From contig JAUWZX010000001.1 of assembly GCA_030615175.1 (NCBI GenBank), forward strand, positions 126,566-190,565: DNA of 64,000 nt. Reading direction: 5' to 3'. Numbering within the stretch: position 1 is the stretch's first letter; each line of letters begins with the position of its first letter. This DNA comes from Candidatus Parvarchaeota archaeon. Its GTDB lineage: Archaea > Nanobdellota > Nanobdellia > WJKC01. The position numbers and the translations under genes are program-made. The notes under the pieces were generated by a model, which saw only the letters and a list, made by a program, of their open reading frames with translations, was not told the DNA's origin and did no database searches. Of this stretch, positions 8,412-16,849 are shown piece after piece.

Positions 8412-9950
8412 TTATTCTATCATCCCTTCTTCTCTTAATAATTCTTCTACAGTGTCAAGGATATTATCATATATGTGCAGGCTTACTGCATAGTGCGTGT
8501 AACTTCCTACCTGAACTCCTAATTCATCAGCCATTAATTTCTGCAGTTTAGTGATTGCGTAAACATTGCTTGGGAAGCCGCCGTAAAGGTCTTGTGATTT
8601 GAACATGACATGGAAGTCTAGTCTGCCTTTATTAATTCTTGGCTGAACAGTTACTAAGCAGGGAGCGTGAGGCATGCGCTTTAAACTCAAGTCCTTGTAA
8701 GGCATCCAAGTGCACATCACGACTCTTCTGAGGGTTGGGTCTTTTTTTAATAACTTAACTGCTTCCCTGACTTGGTCAAACTTTATTAAGCCCTTATCCC
8801 CTGTTTTTAATAATTCTTCGTTGCTTGCAATGTTAGGAACTTCTGAGCGCGCAACGCTTTCAGGGTAATGCCTTAAGCGCGAGTAATAAGTGTAAACGAA
8901 TTCATTTTCTTTTTCAATACCTTTTCCTTCAATGAATTCCTTAGCATACTTATTTCTTGCCTCGTACTTAGGGGCTTTGGGGTTCATGACAGGCTCTGCC
9001 AGCGCATCCTTAACGTGAATGATTATTGGCAGGTCGAACGTGCGCGCATTGTACTTGCCTACTTCATATTTCTCTCCGTAAAGGTATGCCTGCGTTAATG
9101 CCTTAATCCAAGCATCACTCAAATTCTTTGCTTCAATAAAAGTTGTTTTTAAGTAATCTTTTTCCTTAACATCTTCAGTGTCTTCTTCATAATCTTTTGA
9201 ATCCTTAAGGCATAATTCTGCTTTTTTTAATTCACTGCCTAAGTAAAGTGCGTGATGCAGGTCAGATATCAGTCCTAATTTAATTATTTTCTTGTTAATC
9301 TCTAATGCTGTTTTCCCAATAATTACTGTATGTTCTTTTCCTTTCATGAAATGCTTTGCCACTATGTAGTTATTCTTTGTTTCAATTTTAAAGTAGCCAA
9401 GTTCATCTTCTTTCCATTCCACTTCTGTTCCTTGAGCATTAATCGCGCTTTTAAACGCGTTGCCTGATTTTTTTTCAATGTCAAGAACATAGTCTTCAAT
9501 GCTTTTTGTTTCAGGAAGGTCTTTTATTATTTTTATTATTTCTTCAGGGTTTTCTGAGTTAATCACCTTTATGTTCTGTATTTGCTTTCTGAACCTTTTT
9601 ATTAATTCATCATTAACTTTTAATTTAGGGTCATCGCCTGTTGCATTAGTAATTCTTTTATTTTCATCCACGCCCTTATTTACTAAATTCTTTAAAGCAT
9701 TGCCCACATTATGCCCTTTGCTTTCCTTGCCGCAAATAATTATATTCCTAACCCTGCCGTTGCTTATTAAGTTCTTAATCATCCTGTCAATGCCTACATT
9801 TTCAGTAACGCATGAGCCTATAACCGCTATTCTTTTGCAATCATTGAATTCAGCGTTATCAGGCAGTGAGAATGAAGCTCTAGTGACTACTGCAGTGTCC
9901 CCTTTAAGGTTTAATATTTTGTAAGAGCCTTTTATTGGAGGCCAGGTCAT
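8412..9950 (-). CDS. Three-part fusion: MtrA-like domain + DUF4346-like domain + C-terminal thymidylate synthase
   Basis: N-terminus WPPIKGSYKI..ENVGIDRMIKNLISNGRVRNIIICGKESKGHNVGNALKNL resembles tetrahydromethanopterin S-methyltransferase subunit A; middle GYFKIET..GLISDLHHALYLGSELKKAELCL resembles DUF4346; C-terminus RMPHAPCLVTVQ..FKSQDLYGGFPSNVYAI..YTHYAVSLHIYDN is thymidylate synthase. Confidence 0.82.
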   Translation of the reverse strand: MTWPPIKGSYKILNLKGDTAVVTRASFSLPDNAEFNDCKRIAVIGSCVTENVGIDRMIKNLISNGRVRNIIICGKESKGHNVGNALKNLVNKGVDENKRITNATGDDPKLKVNDELIKRFRKQIQNIKVINSENPEEIIKIIKDLPETKSIEDYVLDIEKKSGNAFKSAINAQGTEVEWKEDELGYFKIETKNNYIVAKHFMKGKEHTVIIGKTALEINKKIIKLGLISDLHHALYLGSELKKAELCLKDSKDYEEDTEDVKEKDYLKTTFIEAKNLSDAWIKALTQAYLYGEKYEVGKYNARTFDLPIIIHVKDALAEPVMNPKAPKYEARNKYAKEFIEGKGIEKENEFVYTYYSRLRHYPESVARSEVPNIASNEELLKTGDKGLIKFDQVREAVKLLKKDPTLRRVVMCTWMPYKDLSLKRMPHAPCLVTVQPRINKGRLDFHVMFKSQDLYGGFPSNVYAITKLQKLMADELGVQVGSYTHYAVSLHIYDNILDTVEELLREEGMIE

Positions 9951-10462
9951 ACTTGCGCTTCCTTCTCAGTTGAGGCGACTCTTCCGCCCTGCCACTGCCC
10001 CCTGTACATATTAGTTTCCCCTTTCACTTCAAGGAATTGAATGTGAGCCACTCTTGCCCCTAATTCAAACTTGAACGGCTTGTTTCCTGAATTCTTTAAT
10101 CCGAATACAAGCCCTCCTTTGTAGCCCGGGCTTGTTGCTGTTGCTATTAATATTACTCCGCACCTGTGAAGCGTGCTCCTTGGGAAAGTATACATTACTA
10201 AGTTTTTAGGGACATTAACTGATTCCATTGTCTTAATAGTTACGTACTCTTCTGGCATTAATGTGTAATCCTTGTCCTTGCCATGCTCTGCTACTAATTT
10301 AACATTGCTCGTGTCCCTTTCATTTACTCCCAGGAATCCTTCGCTTTCCAGTTTGTAAACTTTGCCTACCCTAATGTCAAAGCCTGCTCCTTCAGGATTT
10401 GCTTTTTCGCGTTCGCATAAGTTTTTAACAAAACCATTAATCTTGTCAACGCCCAGTATCAT
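9947..10462 (-). CDS. dUTPase / dCTP deaminase family protein
   Basis: GAGFDIRVGKVYKL, TFPRSTLHRCGVILIATATSPGYKGGLVFGLKN, ARVAHIQFLEV. Start placed at internal Met (track ORF extends to 10549). Confidence 0.8.
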   Translation of the reverse strand: MILGVDKINGFVKNLCEREKANPEGAGFDIRVGKVYKLESEGFLGVNERDTSNVKLVAEHGKDKDYTLMPEEYVTIKTMESVNVPKNLVMYTFPRSTLHRCGVILIATATSPGYKGGLVFGLKNSGNKPFKFELGARVAHIQFLEVKGETNMYRGQWQGGRVASTEKEAQV

Positions 10463-10547
10463 TGAATTTCTTGAGTTCTCTTCCACTTTAAAATTTTTCT
10501 CTTCCTCTTTTAAAATTTTATATATTCTGAGGTTCGTTAAAATAATC

Positions 10548-11075
10548 ATGAGATTATTTTTAGGAGCGCCTCTGCCAGTGGATATTAGAAAATTACTGGT
10601 TAGTCTTTATGAGTTATTTAATTCAGTTCCCTGCAAGTTAAAATTTGTTCCTTTTGAGAACCTTCACATTACCCTGCGCTTCCTTGGCGAGCAGTCCAGT
10701 GCCAAGGAAATTATTAATTCGCTTTCAGGAATTGATTTTAATTCATTTAATGCTTCTATTGAGAATTTCTCAGTCTTTCCAGGTCCTAAGTTCATCAGGA
10801 TTATTCATTCCCCGGTTACTCTTGGCAGCGGGGGATTTATTGAGTTGTATAAAAAAATTACTTCTTCATTAAATCTTAAGCCAGAGCGCTTCACTCCTCA
10901 CGCCACCATTGCGCGCGTTAAGGGTGAGTGCAGTCCAATTAATATTTTGTCAATAACTCATAACATCACTTTTAAGGAGGAATTCACTGCATCATCATTT
11001 AATCTTTACAAGAGCACTCTTACTCCTAAAGGACCAGTTTATGAAGTGCTTAAGGAGTTTAGACTTAAAACATAA
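10548..11075 (+). CDS. thpR: RNA 2',3'-cyclic phosphodiesterase
   Basis: MRLFLGAPLP, two HxT motifs: NLHITLRFLGE and FTPHATIARVK. Start placed at Met63 of the track ORF, downstream of TATA-like TTTTATATA. Confidence 0.9.
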   Translation: MRLFLGAPLPVDIRKLLVSLYELFNSVPCKLKFVPFENLHITLRFLGEQSSAKEIINSLSGIDFNSFNASIENFSVFPGPKFIRIIHSPVTLGSGGFIELYKKITSSLNLKPERFTPHATIARVKGECSPINILSITHNITFKEEFTASSFNLYKSTLTPKGPVYEVLKEFRLKT

Positions 11076-11112
11076 CATTTAAAATAAGATGCTTGCATAA
11101 CTTTTTTCTTAA

Positions 11113-13101
11113 ATGAAGCTAGTTATTTGCGAGAAACAGATGGCAGCTAAAAGGATTGCAGGCATTTTATCTAATAATTCATGTTCAGAGAAGAAGATTA
11201 ATAAAATTATTTATTATGACTGCGGTGACTTAAACGTTATAGGATTGTCAGGTCATGTTTTTAATATTGATTTCCCGGAAGAGTATTCTTCATGGAGTAA
11301 GGTGAAATTAAAAAAATTAGTTAAAGCAAATATTGATTACATTCCTGATAAGAAACCAATTATTAATGCTGTTAAGAAGCTGGCAAAAAAAGCTAAATTA
11401 GTTATTATCTCAACTGATTTTGATACTGAGGGGGAGAGTATTGGGCTTGAGGCTTATAATATTGTCAAGTCAGTTAAGGATGTGCCTGTTAAGCGCGCCC
11501 AGTTCTCAACCATTACAGAGGAGGATATTAATCATGCTTTCTCTAATCTTTTTGAACTTGACTTTAATCTTGCTCACTCTGCTGATGCGCGCAGGGAGAT
11601 TGACTTGATTTGGGGTGCTGTTCTCACGAGATTCATTAGTCTTGTAAGCCACAGGCTTGGCAATTATTTCCTAAGTGTGGGCAGGGTTCAGAGCCCTACC
11701 CTGAAATTAATTGTTGACAGAGAGAAGGAGCGTCTTGCTTTTAAGCCAGAGCCTTACTGGGAGATTCCTTTGAAGTTGAGCAAGGATGGGAGTAAATTTA
11801 TGGCTCATTATGTTGAGCAGAAAATCTTTGACAGGAAGCTGGTTCTTAAGTTGCTGGCTTTAAAGCCTAAGGAGGCAGTTGTTAAAAGTATTTCTAAGAG
11901 GAGGAGGACTATTAAGCCTCCTGTGCCTTTTAATACAACTGAATTCATCAGGGCTGCATCAAGGATTGGTTTATCTTCAATGAATTCTATGAGGATTGCT
12001 GAGTCACTTTACCTTAAGGGTTTAATTTCTTATCCAAGAACTAATAATCAGGTTTATCCTGAAAGCATTAAGCTTGAGAAGATTTTAGGTAAATTAAAGA
12101 ATAGCAGGTATCCTAAATTTATTGAATCTATTCTTTCAAAGCCTTTAAACCCGTCTAAGGGCAAGGAGTCAAAGGATCATCCTCCAATTCATCCTACTGG
12201 TGAATTGCCTGAAGGACTTGATAGTCAGGAGGAGAGGGTTTATGACCTTGTTTTAAGGCATTTTTTAGCAACCCTGATGCCTTCTTGTATTGAGGAATCG
12301 ACTAGGGTGTTGTTTGATGTCTCTTCTTATGATTTTGTGAGTAATGGGATGCGAATCATTTCTCCAGGCTTTAAAGCTGTGTTGAAGAATTTTAAGGAGA
12401 ACTTGATGCCTAAACTTGTTTTAGATGAGTCAGTGCCAATTATTAGGATGAATGAAGTTTCTAAGATGACTGAGCCTCCTAACCGTTATGGTCACGGTTC
12501 ACTTATTAAGTTAATGAATGATTTGGGGTTGGGGACTAAGGCAACCAGGCCTGGTATCATTTATAAGTTAATTTCAAGGTTTTATATTTCAAGGCAGGGA
12601 TTGATTCCAAGTCCGGTAGCGTTTGCTGTTGTTGATGCTTTGAGCAAGCATGCTCACAGGGTTGTTGACCCTAAGATGACTTCTGAGTTGGAAGATAATA
12701 TGGAGGCTATTGCTGATGCAGAGGTGACTAAGGAGAAAATTGTTAGTGCTTCGCGTGAGTTATTGCTTGACGTGCTTGATGAATTAATGTCTAAGGAGAA
12801 GGAGATTAGTACTCATATCAGGGATGCGATTAGGCAGTCTAAGATTGTTGGCAAGTGCTCTAAGTGCGGCAGTGATTTAGTTATCCGTGTTAGCAGGGCT
12901 TCTCATAAGCGTTTTGTCGGGTGCAGTGGTTACCCTGCTTGCCATAATTCCTGGCCTCTTCCGCAGTCCGGCGGAGTGCAGGTATTGCCTAATGTATGCA
13001 AGAAGTGCGGTATTCATAAGATGATTTTAATCCGCAAGAGCAAGCGGCCGTTCACTTTCTGCCCTAATCTTGAATGCCCTTCAAGGGATAAGGATTCATA
13101 G
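11113..13101 (+). CDS. topA: type IA DNA topoisomerase with C-terminal zinc ribbons
   Basis: LVICEKQMAAKRIAGIL, STDFDTEGESIGLEAY, SVGRVQSPTLKLIVDRE, GLISYPRTNNQVYP, CSKCGSDLVIR..CSGYPAC. Confidence 0.93.
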   Translation: MKLVICEKQMAAKRIAGILSNNSCSEKKINKIIYYDCGDLNVIGLSGHVFNIDFPEEYSSWSKVKLKKLVKANIDYIPDKKPIINAVKKLAKKAKLVIISTDFDTEGESIGLEAYNIVKSVKDVPVKRAQFSTITEEDINHAFSNLFELDFNLAHSADARREIDLIWGAVLTRFISLVSHRLGNYFLSVGRVQSPTLKLIVDREKERLAFKPEPYWEIPLKLSKDGSKFMAHYVEQKIFDRKLVLKLLALKPKEAVVKSISKRRRTIKPPVPFNTTEFIRAASRIGLSSMNSMRIAESLYLKGLISYPRTNNQVYPESIKLEKILGKLKNSRYPKFIESILSKPLNPSKGKESKDHPPIHPTGELPEGLDSQEERVYDLVLRHFLATLMPSCIEESTRVLFDVSSYDFVSNGMRIISPGFKAVLKNFKENLMPKLVLDESVPIIRMNEVSKMTEPPNRYGHGSLIKLMNDLGLGTKATRPGIIYKLISRFYISRQGLIPSPVAFAVVDALSKHAHRVVDPKMTSELEDNMEAIADAEVTKEKIVSASRELLLDVLDELMSKEKEISTHIRDAIRQSKIVGKCSKCGSDLVIRVSRASHKRFVGCSGYPACHNSWPLPQSGGVQVLPNVCKKCGIHKMILIRKSKRPFTFCPNLECPSRDKDS

Positions 13102-13992
13102 TTCTGTTGTTATGATTTTCTCATCATTTAGTAGTATTGTGTTCTCGTGCTGGCTTACAATGCCCCCTGTTTTCTCAATGAGCATTGGGTAAGCGTGCAG
13201 TATTCCTTCACCTGTGAGTAATCTGAGTGCCGGCTTGTATAATTTGAACTTTCGTGCAATCCATCGTTCAGCAAACGGCAGCGTATTGTATTCCCTTCTG
13301 ATGAATGTAAGTACTTTTCTGCTAATCATTGACCTCGTAGGCTTCTCGCTTACTAGGTTATAAATGAATGCCCGGCTTCCGTTTTTAACGTAGCCGTCGC
13401 CGTTAGTTGCGAATGGTTCAATAGCGAATAAAGGTTCTTCAAGTTTTTTCTTATCATAATTGTCGTAATTAGGTATTATGAATCCTCCATGCTGCTGGTA
13501 TTGCATTAATGGGTGTCCGCCGAGGTTGTATATTGGGTTAAATCCTTCTCCGCTTATTACTTCGTGGATGATTCTTCCAATTTCTCTTAACTCTATTCCT
13601 TTTCTTGCTGCTTTCTGAGCTTTTAGTAATGCTTTGTTGCTTGCCTCTATTAATTTCTTATACCTGTCACTGCTAATCTCTACTGTGTAGGCAGTGTCGC
13701 CAATCCAGCCGTTAATGTGAACTCCTAAGTCAATTTTTACTACATTGCCTTCACTGAATACTCTTTCATCATTAACTCTTGCAGTGTCATGCGCTGCGCA
13801 TTCATTAAGACTGATATTTACTGGGAATGCTGGTTTTGCTTTAAGCCTTATTATTTCATTTTCAACTTTATCAGCGAAGTCGCTTATTAGCACTCCTTCC
13901 TTAATCCATTTCCTGCTTGCATTCTTTACTCGTGCAGTGATTCTTCCGGCATTTAATGCATCCTTATAAGAACTTTTAATTCTTCCATTCAT
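13096..13992 (-). CDS. map: methionine aminopeptidase, type II
   Basis: NISLNECAAHDTARVNDERVFSEGNVVKIDLGVHINGWIGDTAYTV, NLGGHPLMQYQQHGG, FAIEPFATNGDGYV. Confidence 0.92.
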   Translation of the reverse strand: MNGRIKSSYKDALNAGRITARVKNASRKWIKEGVLISDFADKVENEIIRLKAKPAFPVNISLNECAAHDTARVNDERVFSEGNVVKIDLGVHINGWIGDTAYTVEISSDRYKKLIEASNKALLKAQKAARKGIELREIGRIIHEVISGEGFNPIYNLGGHPLMQYQQHGGFIIPNYDNYDKKKLEEPLFAIEPFATNGDGYVKNGSRAFIYNLVSEKPTRSMISRKVLTFIRREYNTLPFAERWIARKFKLYKPALRLLTGEGILHAYPMLIEKTGGIVSQHENTILLNDEKIITTEL

Positions 13993-14010
13993 TAGTGATT
14001 ATTAAGAAAG

Positions 14011-14097
14011 TAATTGCTTAATAATCTATTATAAGAGAATAATTGTTTAATCATTTATTATAAAATAATAATTGTTTAATAATTTATTATATTAGTG
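14011..14097. repeat. Three tandem 29-bp AT-rich repeats
   Basis: Units start at 14011, 14040 and 14069: TAATTGCTTAATAATCTATTATAAGAGAA / TAATTGTTTAATCATTTATTATAAAATAA / TAATTGTTTAATAATTTATTATATTAGTG. Confidence 0.85.
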
Positions 14098-14455
14098 AAA
14101 AATTCTTGTACAACCTTACAGTCCTGCTGTCATACGTGCTGTACTGCCCGATAAGTTTTAATTCATCACCTTTTGCGCGTGGGACTTTGTCCCAGCACCC
14201 CGAAAACTTTCTGTTTTCGTGGGCTTCATTCAGGTCTTCTTCCAAGCCGTGATAAGCAGTTACTTGTTTTCCAATAAGTTCCGGCCATTCATCTTTATCA
14301 TAGACTTCAACAATGTATTCAGTGTAATCTTCATACTTATTTATTGAAATCATTAGTTCGTCATTGATAATAAGTTCTGTTCTTTCATCTTCTTCAATTA
14401 ATTCACGTATAATCTTCGCTGCATTATGAATTAATGAGTAACGCAATTCTTCCAT
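14087..14455 (-). CDS. hypothetical protein (122 aa) carrying the 44-bp palindromic element
   Basis: Complete ORF MEELRYSLIHNAAKIIRELIEEDERTELIIN; no family recognised. Confidence 0.6.
   Translation of the reverse strand: MEELRYSLIHNAAKIIRELIEEDERTELIINDELMISINKYEDYTEYIVEVYDKDEWPELIGKQVTAYHGLEEDLNEAHENRKFSGCWDKVPRAKGDELKLIGQYSTYDSRTVRLYKNFSLI
14183..14226 (-). repeat. Copy A of 44-bp double-hairpin element
   Basis: On the minus strand AAGCCCACGAAAACAGAAAGTTTTCGGGGTGCTGGGACAAAGTC, identical to 16979-17022 on the plus strand; hairpins CGAAAAC-AGAAA-GTTTTCG and GGGAC-AAA-GTCCC. Confidence 0.93.
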
Positions 14456-14478
14456 GACTTAAGCTTTGATAGTATCTA

Positions 14479-16806
14479 TTATTTAAAGTATTCGCTTAAC
14501 TTTTTCTGTTCTTTTTCAACGCCCAGTAATTCCATTATCCTGCCGATTGCAGGTATTACTTGATGATTAATGTAGTATTCAGCATCGTACTCTAATTCTT
14601 CGTTCTTAACTTCAAAGACTGGTCTTGCCTTGTCCCTAATCCTGCCCTTGCCTTTAACCACTATGTATTCAATCATCATTCCAGGCTCTGCTTGATATCC
14701 TTTTTCTAATAGTCTTTTTGCAACTGCAACGTGTGGACCAATTACCTTGTATTCTTCTATTGGTCTTTTTAACTGAACCCTGATGATTAATTCATTAATG
14801 TCTGTTTGCCCTTTTTTTAATTCATTAATTATTTTTTTAATAATTCTTGCTGCTTTTTCTTTACTCTTATCCTTTAATAATGCATTGAATACTTTGATTT
14901 GTGTTTTTTTTGCAATGCCTGCCCAGTCGCCTCTGATTGACGCGAATCCTTTAATCATTAAGTTCCCTTCTTTGTCTATCAGGGCATACTTCTTCTTAGC
15001 TCCTCTTTCACCATCCTTTAATGATACGAATAAGCCTCTTTCAAAGAATCCTTCTAATTCTAATTCCATTTTATCAGGCAAGTCCTTATTCACTTTTTTA
15101 AGGAATTTCTTGACTCTTTTTTTATTCGTATTCGTGATAAATAATGAATCAGTGTCTGCATAAGCAACATTGAATCCTTTCTTTTCCGCTTTCCTTATTG
15201 TTTCCTTTATTGTATTCCGTCCTATCCCTGTTATTCTCTCAGCGCATTCATAGCAGTACCATCTCGCGTTTGGGAATCCAAGGTAGCCGTAAGCAGCGCT
15301 TAGAATGTCCTTTAATGCATTGCTTCTTGCAAGCAGTATTGGGTCCTTATTACTTTTTAATTGTTTCTTGATTTCAGTTCTCTTTTTTAGTATTTCATTA
15401 ACAACTTTTGGTATGAATCCTTGTTTTTTCTGGCAGAACTTGCTTTTGCAGCAATTGCAGTTAATAGTTGTCGGGCAGATATTGAATATAACTGTTATTG
15501 ATGGGTAGAGGCTTCTGAAGTCCAGTACCGCAATTTTCTTATAAATGCCTGGTTTTGGCTCGTAAACAAATCCTCCTTTAAATTTCTGCATCCTTCTTCG
15601 CTCGAATACTTTGTCCCTGCCAGGCTTGTTTGGTATTAACTGCTTCGCCTCTTTTGCCTTGCTCATTAAGTAATTCTCAACTAACTGCGAGCGGCTGCTC
15701 CTAGCAGTGTCATACAGTGTTTGCTGGCTCATCCTTGATAATTCAATTATTAATGGATTTAATTTTTTGAATAACTTATAAGTTATTCTGGCATCATTGA
15801 ATGAGTAATCAATTAATTCCTCAGTTTTCCCTGCATCCCATTGCTTGAAGAACTGTTCCCAGTCATTTTCTACTTTGCGTTCGCCTATTAATTCGAAAGC
15901 AACTGAGTTAAGGTCTAAAGTATTGGTTTTCAGTTTATTGCTTAGTATTCTTGAAACAAATTGGAATAAGTCAATATTCATTATTCCTTTAATTCTTGAA
16001 ACAGTTTTTGCCTGCCTCTTGATTATTTTAATGTTGGAGCCGTCAACACCCCAGTCCATTCTTATTCTGTATTTATTCATGCGCTCCCTTAAGTAAGGAA
16101 GGTCGAAGTTATCGCCATTGTAACTTATGATGATGTCTGGCTGTTCTTCTTTAATTATTCTTGAGAATTCCTTAAGCATTGATTCCTCATTTTTAAAAAC
16201 TCTTGTCCTGTCATCCCTGCACGGCTTTGTTAGTAATACTTCCTTGTGCCCTGCGCCGTATAAGCTAATCATTATTACTGGGTCTTTTTTAGGATTGCTT
16301 GTTCTTGCATTGCTTGAGTAAGTTTCAATATCAAATGCTAATGCCTTAGGTTTCCATTCGCTGTCATGCAGTACTTTTACTTCATTTCCAGTCACGCTTA
16401 ACTTGTCAGTTGGTCTTAGTCCTTTGTCAATCAGGAATCTCTTAACGTATTTTATGTCATTCTCTCTTTTTGCAAGCACGCCTTGAATTTCTCCTGCTTC
16501 CCTGCTGATTGAGTAAACTCCTGCTGGTTCATTAATCATTATTTTAAGACATGATACTTTTTTTCCATAGTCTAATAATTCATTTTCTTCAGTGATTCCA
16601 GTAACGTAATGATTTTGCGTTTTAATATTAATTATTTTTTCCTTAATCTCATCTTTTCTTTTCTCATCAATTACTGCGTAAAAGTATGGTGGAAAATTAG
16701 TTATTTGGGCTGTGATTTTCTTGCCATTGCTTGTTCCAAACAACCTTATGACTGGCTCGCCTTCAATCACGTAATCAATGTCCAGCAACCTGAATTTAAC
16801 TTCCAT
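14479..16806 (-). CDS. polB: family B DNA polymerase
   Basis: ALAFDIETYSS exonuclease motif, ISYNGDNFDLPYL, LDFRSLYPSITVIFNICPTTI, LKDILSAAYGYLGFPNARWYC, VAYADTDSLFI. Confidence 0.95.
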   Translation of the reverse strand: MEVKFRLLDIDYVIEGEPVIRLFGTSNGKKITAQITNFPPYFYAVIDEKRKDEIKEKIINIKTQNHYVTGITEENELLDYGKKVSCLKIMINEPAGVYSISREAGEIQGVLAKRENDIKYVKRFLIDKGLRPTDKLSVTGNEVKVLHDSEWKPKALAFDIETYSSNARTSNPKKDPVIMISLYGAGHKEVLLTKPCRDDRTRVFKNEESMLKEFSRIIKEEQPDIIISYNGDNFDLPYLRERMNKYRIRMDWGVDGSNIKIIKRQAKTVSRIKGIMNIDLFQFVSRILSNKLKTNTLDLNSVAFELIGERKVENDWEQFFKQWDAGKTEELIDYSFNDARITYKLFKKLNPLIIELSRMSQQTLYDTARSSRSQLVENYLMSKAKEAKQLIPNKPGRDKVFERRRMQKFKGGFVYEPKPGIYKKIAVLDFRSLYPSITVIFNICPTTINCNCCKSKFCQKKQGFIPKVVNEILKKRTEIKKQLKSNKDPILLARSNALKDILSAAYGYLGFPNARWYCYECAERITGIGRNTIKETIRKAEKKGFNVAYADTDSLFITNTNKKRVKKFLKKVNKDLPDKMELELEGFFERGLFVSLKDGERGAKKKYALIDKEGNLMIKGFASIRGDWAGIAKKTQIKVFNALLKDKSKEKAARIIKKIINELKKGQTDINELIIRVQLKRPIEEYKVIGPHVAVAKRLLEKGYQAEPGMMIEYIVVKGKGRIRDKARPVFEVKNEELEYDAEYYINHQVIPAIGRIMELLGVEKEQKKLSEYFK

Positions 16807-16849
16807 TACAATACTTTTTTAAGCAATTCTTTATTAAAAATCCTTTATT

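Noticed and set aside
14011-14097. CRISPR-like array
   Set aside because: The 29-bp units are contiguous with no unique spacers and no cas genes are in the window.
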